A DNA stretch of 64,000 nt from NCBI RefSeq assembly GCF_020531985.1, contig NZ_JAJAVQ010000001.1:434001-498000 (forward strand), in the 5' to 3' direction. Under the pieces are notes generated by a model that worked only from the letters and a program-made list of their open reading frames with translations, was not told the origin of the DNA and did not search any database. Positions within the stretch are counted from its first letter, which is position 1; every line of letters begins with the position of its first letter. This document shows, in pieces, positions 15,814-25,443 of the stretch. The DNA comes from Rheinheimera aquimaris. GTDB taxonomy: Bacteria; Pseudomonadota; Gammaproteobacteria; Enterobacterales; Alteromonadaceae. Both the position numbers and the translations under genes were made by a program.

Positions 15814-18624
15814 TTACTTAATAGTCAGCGCGTCGTTAACCAGCGCCTGCTGTTGTTTGTTGTGTACAGACAAGTAACCGACAGCAGGTGATGATGACGC
15901 ATCACGGCCCGCATAGCTCAGATAACCAGCCTTTGGAATTGCAGCTCGGAAATGATGCTGGCTGCAGTACCAGGCGCCCTGGTTCTGCGGCTCTTCCTGA
16001 CACCAGACAAAATCAGTCACATGCTGATACTGGCTTAAAACTTCAGCCATTTCTTCATGCGGGAACGGATACAGCTGTTCGACACGCACAATCGCCACGT
16101 CTTTCTGTTCACGCTTACGGCGCTCTTCCAGCAGTTCGTAATATACTTTTCCGCTACAGAACACCACACGCTTAACATCGCTTGGTTTAATATCGTCTAT
16201 CTCACCAATTACGTTTTGGAACTTACCTGATGCCAGCTCTTCCAGTGAAGAGGTCGCTAGCGGATGACGTAACAGAGACTTAGGCGACATCACAATCAGA
16301 GGCCGGCGCATTGGGCGAACCATCTGACGACGTAACATGTTGTAAACCTGAGCTGGTGTAGTGGGTACACAAACCTGCATATTGTGATCGGCACATAACT
16401 GCAGGAAACGCTCTAAACGTGCAGATGAGTGTTCCGGCCCCTGACCTTCGTAGCCGTGAGGCAACAACAAGGTTAAACCACACAGACGGCCCCACTTCTG
16501 CTCACCTGAGCTTAAAAACTGGTCGATCACAACCTGAGCACCGTTGGCAAAATCACCAAACTGGCCTTCCCAGATAACCATTGCGCGCGGTTCTGCCGTA
16601 GCGTAACCATATTCGAACGCCAGTACAGCTTCTTCTGACAATGCAGAGTCGTACACCTGGAATGGCCCTTGCTCGTCGCTGATATGCTCAAGCGGCGTAT
16701 AGGTACTACCGTCTGTTTGATTGTGCAATACCGCATGGCGATGGAAGAATGTGCCGCGGCCTGAATCCTGACCAACAATACGAATGCGGTTCCCTTCGGC
16801 AACGGTGGATGCATACGCCAGAATTTCGGCAAAGCCCCAGTCAATTTTCTTCTCGCCAGCCAGCATCAAAGCGCGATCTTCGTATACACGACCGACTTGG
16901 CGCTGCAAAGTATGGCTTGAAGGTATGCTCGTTGCCTTCTTACCCAGCTCAACCAGTTTATCTACCGATACGCTGGCATCGTAAGTTGCATCCCAGTCAT
17001 GGCCCAAGAACGGCGTCCAGTCTACTGAAGACTCTGACATTGCCCGCCACTCTTCGACAACGCAATCACCTTTATCCAGTGCATCACGGTAGTTTTCGAT
17101 CATTTCGCTGATCTGCTCATTACTGAACAAACCTTCGGCAACCAACTTCTTCGCGTATATTTCACGCGGCGTCGGATGCTTTTTAATTTTCTGATACATC
17201 AGCGGCTGTGTTGCATTTGGCTCATCCGCTTCGTTATGGCCATTACGGCGGTAACATACCAGATCAATAACAACATCGCGCTTAAAGGTATTGCGATAAT
17301 CAACTGCCAATTGCGCAACAAAGACAACGGCTTCCGGGTCGTCACCGTTAACATGGAAAATAGGTGCCTGCACCATTTTCGCGATATCTGTACAGTATTC
17401 CGTGGAGCGCGTGTCTTCTGGATTAGAGGTGGTGAAACCAACCTGGTTATTAATAACCACGCGGATAGAACCGCCGACTTTAAAAGCCCGGGTTTGTGAA
17501 ATATTAAACGTCTCGGCGACAACACCCTGACCAGCAAACGCTGAATCACCGTGAATGGTAATAGGCAGTGCTAAAGAGCCATCGGTACAACCACGACGGT
17601 CCAGGCGCGCGCGCACAGAGCCAATCACCACCGGGTTTACGATTTCCAGATGTGACGGGTTAAATGCCAGTGCTAAGTGTACATTGCCACCAGAGGTTTC
17701 AAAATCTGAAGAGAAACCCATGTGGTATTTCACGTCACCGGCGCCCACAACTTCGTACTTGCCAGCAAACTCATCAAACAGTTTTGATGGGTTTTTGCCC
17801 AACACGTTAATCAGCGTATTTAAGCGGCCACGGTGCGCCATGCCGATAACACAGTCTTTCGCACCCTGCTCACCGGCGCGATGTATCATTGCCTTAAGCA
17901 TAGGGATCATCGCGTCGCCACCTTCCAGACCGAAGCGTTTTGCGCCTGGGAATTTAGATGACAGATACTTTTCTAACCCATCAGCTGCGACCAAACCATT
18001 CAGAATGCGACTCTTCTCAGCTTGATCGTAAGAAGGAGTAGATTGGTTTGCTTCTAAACGCTGCTGGATCCAGCGCTTCTCATCGGTAGACACGATGTGC
18101 ATATACTCGGCGCCGATAGAGCCGCAATAGGTTTTTTCCAGCGCTTTGTGTAAATCACCCAGTTTCATGGTGTCTTTGCCTATAGCAAAAGAACCCACAT
18201 TAAACTCGGTATCATAATCGCTTTCAGATAGGTCGTGATGAGACAACTCTAAATCACGCACCCGGGACTGCTTCCACAACCCCAGCGGATCAAGGTTAGC
18301 TTGCTGATGACCACGGAAACGGTAAGAGTTAATCAGCTGCAACACTTTCACCTGACGACTGTCAGCAGCTGTCGCAGAATTCACCACTACCACTTCGCGG
18401 TGCTTATTGCGGGCCAGCTCAGCAAACTGTTGTCTGACATCTGAGTGACGGGTTTCTAAATCAACTCCGTCAAGTTTTGGCAGCTTGGCAAAAAACTCAC
18501 GCCATTCGTCGCCAACGCTGGTAGGTTCAGCTAAGTAGGATTCATACAACTCATCGACATAGGCCATGTTGCCGCCGCCAAGATGAGAAGACTCTAACCA
18601 TGCCTTCATTACACCTTCGTGCAT
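15814..18624 (-). CDS. sucA: 2-oxoglutarate dehydrogenase E1 component
   Basis: A thiamin-diphosphate enzyme of 936 residues that decarboxylates 2-oxoglutarate and passes succinyl to SucB. The N-terminal segment (VMKAWLESSHLGGGN, then LYESYL) is the E1o N-terminal region; it is followed by MAHRGRLN and the ThDP/Mg motif around GDSAFAGQGVV, and the transketolase-like C-terminal domain with the GQFGDFANGAQ block. The length equals that of E. coli SucA within a few residues. AAGGGA upstream supports the start. It follows the sdhB terminator and leads into sucB; no lpd gene is nearby, so E3 must come from elsewhere. Confidence 0.98.
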   Translation of the reverse strand: MHEGVMKAWLESSHLGGGNMAYVDELYESYLAEPTSVGDEWREFFAKLPKLDGVDLETRHSDVRQQFAELARNKHREVVVVNSATAADSRQVKVLQLINSYRFRGHQQANLDPLGLWKQSRVRDLELSHHDLSESDYDTEFNVGSFAIGKDTMKLGDLHKALEKTYCGSIGAEYMHIVSTDEKRWIQQRLEANQSTPSYDQAEKSRILNGLVAADGLEKYLSSKFPGAKRFGLEGGDAMIPMLKAMIHRAGEQGAKDCVIGMAHRGRLNTLINVLGKNPSKLFDEFAGKYEVVGAGDVKYHMGFSSDFETSGGNVHLALAFNPSHLEIVNPVVIGSVRARLDRRGCTDGSLALPITIHGDSAFAGQGVVAETFNISQTRAFKVGGSIRVVINNQVGFTTSNPEDTRSTEYCTDIAKMVQAPIFHVNGDDPEAVVFVAQLAVDYRNTFKRDVVIDLVCYRRNGHNEADEPNATQPLMYQKIKKHPTPREIYAKKLVAEGLFSNEQISEMIENYRDALDKGDCVVEEWRAMSESSVDWTPFLGHDWDATYDASVSVDKLVELGKKATSIPSSHTLQRQVGRVYEDRALMLAGEKKIDWGFAEILAYASTVAEGNRIRIVGQDSGRGTFFHRHAVLHNQTDGSTYTPLEHISDEQGPFQVYDSALSEEAVLAFEYGYATAEPRAMVIWEGQFGDFANGAQVVIDQFLSSGEQKWGRLCGLTLLLPHGYEGQGPEHSSARLERFLQLCADHNMQVCVPTTPAQVYNMLRRQMVRPMRRPLIVMSPKSLLRHPLATSSLEELASGKFQNVIGEIDDIKPSDVKRVVFCSGKVYYELLEERRKREQKDVAIVRVEQLYPFPHEEMAEVLSQYQHVTDFVWCQEEPQNQGAWYCSQHHFRAAIPKAGYLSYAGRDASSSPAVGYLSVHNKQQQALVNDALTIK

Positions 18625-18663
18625 TTAGTTTCCCTTAATTTCCGCGCACCTGGAAAAAGTAGC

Positions 18664-18702
18664 AAAAAAACAGCCTGTTCGCAGGTTACCAGGCCGTTTT
18701 TT
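18664..18702 (-). terminator. Intrinsic terminator after sdhB
   Basis: On the minus strand an AACGGCCTG / CAGGCTGTT stem (one mismatch) contains a nested CCTG-CGAA-CAGG arm and is followed by a run of seven Ts. It lies between sdhB and sucA and should at least partly separate the sdh and suc transcripts. Confidence 0.75.
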
Positions 18703-18726
18703 ATTAACATACCAAAAAAGGGCGCA

Positions 18727-19446
18727 TTACAGCGCCCGGTTTAACAACATCGATTTAATTTCACCAATGGCTTTGGTGGGGTTCAAACCTTTAGGACATA
18801 CATTAACGCAGTTCATGATACCGTGGCAGCGGAATACGCTGAATGCATCATCCAGATCGTTTAACCGTTGTTCTGTCGCTGTATCACGGCTATCCGCCAG
18901 GAAGCGGTAAGCATGCAGCAACCCTGCCGGACCGATGAACTTATCAGGATTCCACCAGAACGATGGACAAGACGTAGAGCAACAGGCACACAAGATACAT
19001 TCGTACAGGCCGTCCAGCTTAGCACGTTCTTCCGGCGACTGCAGATACTCACCCGCTGGCGTAATCTTACTGTCGTTAATTAAGTACGGCTTCACTTTCT
19101 CATACTGGGTGTAGAACTGGCTCATATCAACTACCAGGTCACGCACTACAGGTAACCCCGGTAATGGGCGCAGCACGATCTTACCACCTTTTAAACCGAC
19201 AGCAGACAATGGCGTAATACAAGCCAGACCGTTTTTACCGTTCATGTTCAGACCGTCTGAACCACAGACACCTTCGCGGCAGCTGCGACGGAACGATAAT
19301 GTCGGATCCTGCTCTTTTAACTTAATCAGCGCATCCAGCACCATCATATCCCGGCCTTCCGGGTTGTCCAGCGTGTAATCCTGCATACGCGGCGCTTTGT
19401 CAACGTCAGGGTTATAACGATAGACGGAGATAACTAACTTCTTCAT
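18727..19446 (-). CDS. sdhB: Succinate dehydrogenase iron-sulfur subunit
   Basis: A 239-residue subunit of complex II carrying three Fe-S clusters from FAD to quinone. The N-terminal plant-type ferredoxin cluster is CREGVCGSDG plus a later Cys in NGLAC (2Fe-2S). The C-terminal clusters are CILCACC-x3-C followed by CHGIMNCVNVCPKGL (4Fe-4S and 3Fe-4S). The length matches the family. It starts 12 bases after sdhA within sdhCDAB. Confidence 0.98.
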   Translation of the reverse strand: MKKLVISVYRYNPDVDKAPRMQDYTLDNPEGRDMMVLDALIKLKEQDPTLSFRRSCREGVCGSDGLNMNGKNGLACITPLSAVGLKGGKIVLRPLPGLPVVRDLVVDMSQFYTQYEKVKPYLINDSKITPAGEYLQSPEERAKLDGLYECILCACCSTSCPSFWWNPDKFIGPAGLLHAYRFLADSRDTATEQRLNDLDDAFSVFRCHGIMNCVNVCPKGLNPTKAIGEIKSMLLNRAL

Positions 19447-19458
19447 CGCTGTGCCCTC

Positions 19459-21231
19459 TTAGTAATTACGTGCTTTAGGTGGGAACGCATCACGGAACTT
19501 AGGTTCCATATTTACTTTACGTTTGGTCATCGCTTCAGTTTCCGGCGAATAGACACTGTGGCATAACCAGTTCTCGTCATCACGATCCGGATAGTCAAAC
19601 CGCGCATGTGCGCCACGGCTCTCAGTACGGAAATTTGCAGCGACAGCAGTAGAGAATGCGGTTTCCATCAGGTTGTCCAGCTCCAGACACTCAATACGCT
19701 GAGTATTGAAATCTGAACTCTTATCATCCAGACGGGCGAACTTCAGACGCTCGCGAATTTCTTTTAACTGCTCTAAACCTTCGGCCATCGCTTTACCTTC
19801 ACGGAATACCGAGAAGTTAAGCTGCATACACTGCTGCAGATCTTTCTTGATCTGCGCCGGGTCTTCACCCTGACCTGGTTTAGAATCTTCCCAACGACGG
19901 GTACGGGCAAGCGCAGCATCAATGTCTGACTGGCTAGCTGCGCGGCCTTCAGAGGTAGCAGCTAAAGCTTCACCTAAGTGCAGGCCAGTTGCACGGCCAA
20001 ACACGACTAAGTCTAATAACGAGTTACCGCCTAAACGGTTAGCACCGTGTACAGACACACAAGCAATTTCACCACAAGCAAACAAACCTGGCACTATTGG
20101 CTCTGAACCATCCGCTTTTGGCGAAATAACCTGGCCGTGTACGTTTGTTGGAATACCACCCATCATATAGTGACAAGTTGGAATTACCGGAATAGGCTCT
20201 TTAACCGGGTCAACGTGCGCGAAAGTACGTGACAGCTCACAAATACCTGGTAAACGGCTTTCTAAAACCTCTTCACCTAAGTGGTCCAGTTTCAGCTTAA
20301 TGTGTACGCCCCAAGGACCATCACAACCACGGCCTTCACGAATTTCAGTCATCATTGAACGGGCCACAACGTCACGACCGGCAAGGTCTTTCGCGTTTGG
20401 CGCATAACGTTCCATGAAACGCTCGCCGTCTTTGTTTAACAGGTAACCACCTTCACCACGACAACCTTCGGTAACCAGTACACCGGCACCAGCAATACCA
20501 GTTGGGTGGAATTGCCACATTTCCATGTCCTGCAGCGGCACACCTGCGCGCAGAGCCATACCTACACCGTCACCGGTGTTAATGTGAGCATTCGTAGTAG
20601 AAGCGAAAATACGGCCTGCACCGCCGGTTGCCAGCACAGTTGCGCGGGCTTTGAAATAGACGATTTCACCGGTTTCGATGTCGATAGCAGTACAACCTAC
20701 TACTGCGCCATCCTGGTTCTTAACCAAATCCAGGGCATACCACTCAGAAAATACCTGAGTTTTATTTTTAACGTTTTGCTGATACAGCAAGTGTAATAAC
20801 GCATGGCCGGTACGGTCAGCAGCAGCGGCAGTACGAGCTGCCTGCTCGCCACCGAAATTCTTTGACTGACCACCGAAAGGACGCTGATAAACACGGCCGT
20901 TCTCAAAACGAGAAAATGGTAACCCCATGTTCTCTAATTCAGTAATCGCTTCAGGGCCGGTTTTACACATATATTCGATAGCGTCCTGGTCACCGATATA
21001 GTCGGAACCTTTAACGGTATCAAACATGTGCCATTCCCAGTTATCTTCATGGCTGTTACCCAGTGCAACGGTAATACCGCCTTGCGCTGACACCGTGTGA
21101 GAACGGGTTGGAAATACTTTTGATAATAATGCACAGGTTAAACCTGATTCGGTAATTTGCAGTGCAGCACGCATACCTGCACCACCGGCGCCAATTACGA
21201 TGGCATCAAACTCTCTTACTGGAATAGTCAC
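19459..21231 (-). CDS. sdhA: Succinate dehydrogenase flavoprotein subunit
   Basis: Catalytic subunit (590 residues) that oxidises succinate to fumarate on the cytoplasmic face of the inner membrane. It contains the FAD-binding [11 protein letters not shown] (15-25), the FAD-linking histidine H45 in [11 protein letters not shown], the HPTGIAGAG segment, the catalytic Arg region around [17 protein letters not shown], and a C-terminal helical domain ending [19 protein letters not shown]. It directly abuts sdhD, so translation is probably coupled. Confidence 0.98.
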   Translation of the reverse strand: MTIPVREFDAIVIGAGGAGMRAALQITESGLTCALLSKVFPTRSHTVSAQGGITVALGNSHEDNWEWHMFDTVKGSDYIGDQDAIEYMCKTGPEAITELENMGLPFSRFENGRVYQRPFGGQSKNFGGEQAARTAAAADRTGHALLHLLYQQNVKNKTQVFSEWYALDLVKNQDGAVVGCTAIDIETGEIVYFKARATVLATGGAGRIFASTTNAHINTGDGVGMALRAGVPLQDMEMWQFHPTGIAGAGVLVTEGCRGEGGYLLNKDGERFMERYAPNAKDLAGRDVVARSMMTEIREGRGCDGPWGVHIKLKLDHLGEEVLESRLPGICELSRTFAHVDPVKEPIPVIPTCHYMMGGIPTNVHGQVISPKADGSEPIVPGLFACGEIACVSVHGANRLGGNSLLDLVVFGRATGLHLGEALAATSEGRAASQSDIDAALARTRRWEDSKPGQGEDPAQIKKDLQQCMQLNFSVFREGKAMAEGLEQLKEIRERLKFARLDDKSSDFNTQRIECLELDNLMETAFSTAVAANFRTESRGAHARFDYPDRDDENWLCHSVYSPETEAMTKRKVNMEPKFRDAFPPKARNY

Positions 21232-21579
21232 TTAAGCACCCCACAAAACAAACAGGCCGACCGCTACATATGCGAAAGCCAGGGCATAAAGGAAAAATTG
21301 TAGTACTGCACGCAGCGCAGCAGACTTAACGTAGTCAGTCAGCACTTGCCACAAACCAATGCGGGTATGCACAGCAATAGAGACTAAAGCTAACAAGGTA
21401 AACACTTTTACCAGTGTATTGGCAAACAGGTTCTGCCATACTTCAAACGTCACTTCCGGGGTACAGATGAAGAAACCCAGAATAAATACGCTATACAGAG
21501 CCAGCACGATGGCTGTTGCCCGCAGTGACACATAATCCTGTACGCCATCGCGTTTCAGGCTTGCCTGATTCAGAACCAT
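21232..21579 (-). CDS. sdhD: Succinate dehydrogenase membrane anchor subunit
   Basis: A hydrophobic 115-residue anchor subunit with three membrane helices (about 17-37, 54-75 and 90-112). With SdhC it binds heme b and ubiquinone. The motifs VRATAIVLALY-type (LRATAIVLALY), the heme-ligand-bearing SIAVHTRIGLWQVLTDYVK, and the LFVLWG end match E. coli SdhD, which is also 115 residues. Two in-frame ATGs occur. The second (21579) is chosen because AGGAG lies 7 bases upstream, whereas it is only 1 base from the first. It overlaps the end of sdhC by 10 bases. Confidence 0.96.
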   Translation of the reverse strand: MVLNQASLKRDGVQDYVSLRATAIVLALYSVFILGFFICTPEVTFEVWQNLFANTLVKVFTLLALVSIAVHTRIGLWQVLTDYVKSAALRAVLQFFLYALAFAYVAVGLFVLWGA

Positions 21580-21947
21580 AACCATACTCCTGCTAATACT
21601 GCTAATACGATCCAGATAGCGATCGCAACTTTCGCGCTTAAATTGCCGGATTTCAGCTCTTCCCAGTGTCCCATATCCATAATCAGGTGACGAATACCGC
21701 CAACCAGATGATAAATAAGTACTGTGATAGTGCCCCAGGCAATGAATTTTGCCAGGTGAGACGTCATCAGCTCTTTAACAAAGTCAAAGCTCTGCTGATC
21801 CTGCAGCGAATACGCCCAGGCCCAGATAACGAATACCAATGCAAAAAACAATGCTACACCAGTAACACGGTGCAGAATTGACGCTATGGCAGGTGCCGGA
21901 AACGATATGGTAGAGAGGTCGAGATTTACTGGTCTTTGTTTTTTCAC
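21570..21947 (-). CDS. sdhC: Succinate dehydrogenase cytochrome b556 subunit
   Basis: A 125-residue membrane subunit with three helices (about 30-50, 63-85 and 105-124). HRVTG (26-30) and the quinone/heme region YHLVGGIRHLIMDMG (about 80-94) are diagnostic; the conserved His is a heme b ligand. The N-terminus MKKQRPVNLDL is typical. First gene of sdhCDAB, divergent from gltA across a 390-base region. Confidence 0.97.
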   Translation of the reverse strand: MKKQRPVNLDLSTISFPAPAIASILHRVTGVALFFALVFVIWAWAYSLQDQQSFDFVKELMTSHLAKFIAWGTITVLIYHLVGGIRHLIMDMGHWEELKSGNLSAKVAIAIWIVLAVLAGVWLWF

Positions 21948-22005
21948 AGTGCTTGCCCATCGATGCCCATTATCGAGCTCTTGTTGTCATTGTCGTTGTC
22001 ATTGC

Positions 22006-22033
22006 TGTATAAACAGTCAACACTCAAAACCAA
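22006..22033 (-). promoter_or_regulatory. Candidate sdhCDAB promoter
   Basis: On the minus strand there is a TTGGTT -35-like hexamer (22028-22033), a 16-base spacer, and a TATACA -10-like hexamer (22006-22011). It would give a leader of about 50 bases before sdhC that contains the GTTGTCATTG direct repeat. Confidence 0.4.
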
Positions 22034-22250
22034 TACACCTTTTTGCTCAAGCTGGATCAGTACTGCCAGACAGCAAAAGTGCTTGCTGAGTGAACTGTTT
22101 AAAAACCGCAATAGTATATATTTCACAGTTCGCTATTACAATTTTTGTTTGGTTTTACTCGAAAAAATCCGTATTTGGAACATTACACATTTTACTCTTT
22201 AGAGCAATAATACTAGAGTCGAATACTTATTGAGCGAAAACGCATTAAAA

Positions 22251-22281
22251 TTGACTTTAAGGGGTCGTTTGCAGGTAGAAT
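22251..22281 (+). promoter_or_regulatory. Candidate gltA promoter
   Basis: TTGACT (22251-22256) and TAGAAT (22276-22281) are near-consensus -35 and -10 hexamers with a slightly long 19-base spacer, about 57 bases before the gltA ATG. The gltA ribosome binding site is AGGAG at 22326-22330. Confidence 0.5.
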
Positions 22282-22337
22282 AGCGACCAATTTGCTAAAT
22301 TCCTTTAACCCGATACTACAACTACAGGAGAAATCCA

Positions 22338-23621
22338 ATGGCAGATAAAAAGGCCGTCGTGCAGGTCGATGGGAAATCGTTTGAGTTGCCAATATACTCT
22401 GGCACCGCCGGCACTGACGTAATTGATGTTCGCGCCTTGGGTCAGCATGGTTACTTCACCTTCGATCCGGGTTTTATGTCTACCGGGTCATGCGAATCAA
22501 AAATCACTTACATTGATGGCGACAACGGCGTGTTGTTGCACCGCGGTTACCCGATAGAGCAACTGGCTGAACATTCAGACTACCTTGAGCTGTGCTATCT
22601 ATTGCTGGAAGGCGAGTTACCAAGCGCAGAGAAATACAACCAATTCAAACACACTATCACCCGCCACACTATGGTGCATGAAAAAATCGCCGCATTCTTT
22701 CAGGGCTTCCGCGTAGATGCGCACCCAATGGCGATGTTATGTGGCGTTGTTGGCGCTATGTCGTCTTTCTACCATTCAGATTTAGACATTAACGACCCGG
22801 CGCAACGTAAACGTAGCGCGCACCGGTTAATTGCCAAATTGCCTACCCTGTCAGCAATGGCATATAAGTACACGGTTGGCCAGCCATTCGTATACCCGCG
22901 CAACGATTTAAGCTATTCAGAAAACTTCCTGCATATGATGTTTTCTGTACCTGCAGAAGATTACGTTGTCAGCCCGGTACTGGCAAAAGCCATGGACCGC
23001 ATTTTTATGCTGCATGCAGACCACGAGCAAAACGCATCAACCTCTACTGTGCGTTTAGCGGGCTCGTCAGGAGCGAATCCTTATGCCTGTATCGCTGCAG
23101 GTGTCGCATCATTATGGGGCCCGGCACATGGTGGTGCTAACGAAGCTTGCCTTAAGATGTTACAGCAAATTGGTTCAGTGGATCGTATTCCTGAATTTGT
23201 TGCCCGGGCGAAAGATAAGAACGACTCTTTCCGCCTGATGGGCTTTGGTCACAGGGTTTATAAGAACTTCGACCCCCGCGCGAAAGTAATGCGTGAAACC
23301 TGTCACGAAGTGCTGAAAGAGCTGAACATAAAAGACCCTCTGCTGGATGTAGCAATGGAGCTGGAGCGCATTGCGCTGGAAGACCCGTACTTTATCGAGA
23401 AGAAACTGTACCCGAACGTAGATTTCTACTCAGGCATCATCTTAAAAGCCATCGGTATTCCAACCAGTATGTTCACCGTGATCTTCGCGATGTCGCGTAC
23501 TGTAGGCTGGATCTCGCACTGGGACGAAATGCTGGGCGAAAAAGGCCACAAAATCGGCCGCCCACGCCAGCTGTACACCGGTTACACAGCGCGTGATTTC
23601 AAACCTCTGAATAAACGTTAA
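22338..23621 (+). CDS. gltA: Citrate synthase (type II)
   Basis: Condenses acetyl-CoA and oxaloacetate to citrate, the entry step of the TCA cycle. It is 427 residues, the same length as E. coli GltA, and of the hexameric NADH-regulated type by length and N-terminal domain ([15 protein letters not shown]). The active-site regions [10 protein letters not shown] and [14 protein letters not shown], and the C-terminal [10 protein letters not shown] with [10 protein letters not shown], are present. It is divergent from sdhCDAB and ends at a strong terminator. Confidence 0.98.
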   Translation: MADKKAVVQVDGKSFELPIYSGTAGTDVIDVRALGQHGYFTFDPGFMSTGSCESKITYIDGDNGVLLHRGYPIEQLAEHSDYLELCYLLLEGELPSAEKYNQFKHTITRHTMVHEKIAAFFQGFRVDAHPMAMLCGVVGAMSSFYHSDLDINDPAQRKRSAHRLIAKLPTLSAMAYKYTVGQPFVYPRNDLSYSENFLHMMFSVPAEDYVVSPVLAKAMDRIFMLHADHEQNASTSTVRLAGSSGANPYACIAAGVASLWGPAHGGANEACLKMLQQIGSVDRIPEFVARAKDKNDSFRLMGFGHRVYKNFDPRAKVMRETCHEVLKELNIKDPLLDVAMELERIALEDPYFIEKKLYPNVDFYSGIILKAIGIPTSMFTVIFAMSRTVGWISHWDEMLGEKGHKIGRPRQLYTGYTARDFKPLNKR

Positions 23622-23634
23622 TTACGTTTTACTT

Positions 23635-23660
23635 AAAAAAGCGGCTACGGCCGCTTTTTT
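23635..23660 (+). terminator. Intrinsic terminator after gltA
   Basis: A stem GCGGC-TACG-GCCGC is flanked by six As and six Ts, 13 bases past the gltA stop. Confidence 0.92.
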
Positions 23661-23751
23661 ATTTCTAATAACAGTAAATAACCTGCCAGCAATAGCGCCC
23701 TGCAGATTTGCACCGTCACGTAAAAACGGGCAAAATCGCGCCTTTCAATTG

Positions 23752-24984
23752 ATGAGTCCCGTTGCTATGAGTGGTTTTGACGTTCAGCAGTTTCGCAGCC
23801 AATTCACATTTTTTCAGCTGCAACCTGATTGGGTGTATCTGGACAATGCGGCCACCATGCACAAACCCAAGGCGGTCACCGATGCTGTACAGCGCTTTTA
23901 TCAGCAGCAAAACAGTAACGTGCATCGCGGAGCACACCAGTTAAGCCAGCGGGCAACCACTGAGTTTGAACAAGCCCGTGATATCGTAGCCAGCTTTATT
24001 AATGCAAAACACCGGCACGAAATCATCTTTACCAGTGGCGCCACAGCAGCGCTGAACCAGATTGCCTTTGGTCTGATGCACACTGTACTGCAGCCTGGTG
24101 ACCGTATTCTACTCACTCAGCTTGAACATCACGCTAATATCGTTCCGTGGCAACTACACTGTCAGCGTCATGGTATTCATATCGATGTGGTGCCACTTAA
24201 TAGCAGCCTGCAGCTTGATCTCGCGGCTTATCAGCAATTGCTGTTACAAAAGCCCAAAGTTGTCAGCTTCAGTCACGTATCTAACGTGCTGGGTCATATT
24301 CAACCGGTGCAACAGATGGTCGCTATGGCAAAAGCCGCTGGTGCCATAACAGTGATAGATGGCGCGCAGGGCGTGGTTTACCAGCAACCCGACATGCAAC
24401 AGCTTGATTGTGATTTTTATGTATTTTCAGGTCACAAAATCTATGGCCCCACCGGCACGGGTGTACTGTACGGTAAAACGGCTTTGCTGGAGCAGCTTAC
24501 CCCGCTGTTGGCAGGCGGTGAAATGATAGAACAGGTCAGCTTTGTTAACACAACCTTTAACAAACTTCCCTTTCGTCTGGAGGCCGGAACGCCCAATATT
24601 GCTGGTGTGATTGGCCTTGGTGCAGCACTGCAATGGATACAACAATATAACAATAATGACCTTATTCAGCATAAATCCCTGTTACTAAAAGCATTCTTTA
24701 GCGGATTGGCACAAATAAAAGGCGTAGATATTTTATCCATGCCTGTGCATAATGCAGGCATAGTGGCATTAAATGTTGACAGTGAACACCCTTCAGACGT
24801 TGCAGCTATGCTGGATCAACAGCAGGTAGCAGTACGCTCAGGCCAGCACTGTGCTATGCCACTATTCAGTTATTTAGCAAGACCCGGTGCTGTGAGATGT
24901 GCTTTTGCCGCATATAACACACTGGATGATGTAAACCGGTGCCTGCTCGCATTGGAGCAAGCCGTGGAGATACTGACTGCATGA
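23752..24984 (+). CDS. csdA: Cysteine desulfurase (CsdA/SufS class)
   Basis: A PLP enzyme of about 410 residues that removes sulfur from cysteine and passes it as persulfide to CsdE. Key features are the class V aminotransferase start YLDNAATMHKP, LEHHANIVPW, the PLP lysine in FSGHKIYGPTG, and the C-terminal reactive Cys in RSGQHCAMPL within the short loop typical of group II desulfurases. No clear ribosome binding site is visible. ATG at 23752 or 23767 could be the start, and a TTG at 23749 is also in frame. It overlaps csdE by ATGA. With tcdA next door this recreates the E. coli csdA-csdE-tcdA neighbourhood. Confidence 0.93.
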   Translation: MSPVAMSGFDVQQFRSQFTFFQLQPDWVYLDNAATMHKPKAVTDAVQRFYQQQNSNVHRGAHQLSQRATTEFEQARDIVASFINAKHRHEIIFTSGATAALNQIAFGLMHTVLQPGDRILLTQLEHHANIVPWQLHCQRHGIHIDVVPLNSSLQLDLAAYQQLLLQKPKVVSFSHVSNVLGHIQPVQQMVAMAKAAGAITVIDGAQGVVYQQPDMQQLDCDFYVFSGHKIYGPTGTGVLYGKTALLEQLTPLLAGGEMIEQVSFVNTTFNKLPFRLEAGTPNIAGVIGLGAALQWIQQYNNNDLIQHKSLLLKAFFSGLAQIKGVDILSMPVHNAGIVALNVDSEHPSDVAAMLDQQQVAVRSGQHCAMPLFSYLARPGAVRCAFAAYNTLDDVNRCLLALEQAVEILTA

Positions 24985-25430
24985 CATTAGAACAATTACT
25001 GGCAGATACCAAACCTGCGCTGCAGGAGATCCAAACAAGAGATTTAGCGGATATTCAGCAAGCCTCGGACTGGCAAGCCAAATACCGTATCCTGATGCAA
25101 CTTGGCAAAAAGTTACCACCGATGCCTGAAAAAATGAAACAACAGGAATGGTTGGTAAAAGGCTGCGAAAGCCGTGCCTGGCTGATGCACTACCACGATA
25201 AAAGCACTGACAAACATTACTTTATCCTGGACAGTGAAGCCAGGATAGTAAAAGGTCTGATGGCTATTATGCTATGTCTGGTTAATGGCATGAGCAGTGC
25301 GGAGCTGGCTAAGTTTGACTTGTGCCATAAGTTTGACCAATTAAATTTGAAGCCCTATTTAAGCCAGTCCCGCGGCAATGGCCTGACAGCTATGGCTGAA
25401 AAAATAAAAGCCTGCTGCCCCGCCGCCTGA
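24981..25430 (+). CDS. csdE: SufE-family sulfur acceptor
   Basis: A 149-residue partner that accepts persulfide sulfur from the desulfurase. The reactive Cys is C62 in VKGCESRAWL, and the MSSAELAKFD and LSQSRGNGLTAM segments are typical of SufE/CsdE. The ATG overlaps the csdA stop (ATGA) with GGAG about 11 bases upstream; a longer in-frame GTG start at 24939 is less likely. It is convergent with tcdA, with only 13 bases between the genes. Confidence 0.94.
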   Translation: MTLEQLLADTKPALQEIQTRDLADIQQASDWQAKYRILMQLGKKLPPMPEKMKQQEWLVKGCESRAWLMHYHDKSTDKHYFILDSEARIVKGLMAIMLCLVNGMSSAELAKFDLCHKFDQLNLKPYLSQSRGNGLTAMAEKIKACCPAA

Positions 25431-25443
25431 TTGATAAGCGTAA

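Larger units (their letters stand above)
21948..22337. promoter_or_regulatory. Divergent regulatory region between sdhC and gltA
   Basis: These 390 gene-free bases must hold the promoters of the sdh and gltA operons. Near sdhC there is a direct repeat of GTTGTCATTG (21983-21992 and 21995-22004, 12-base period) and a plausible sdh promoter (22006-22033). Near gltA is a candidate promoter (22251-22281). The central part (22100-22230) is AT-rich and could hold regulator sites of the CRP, ArcA or Fur type; no clear consensus match was found by eye. Confidence 0.6.
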
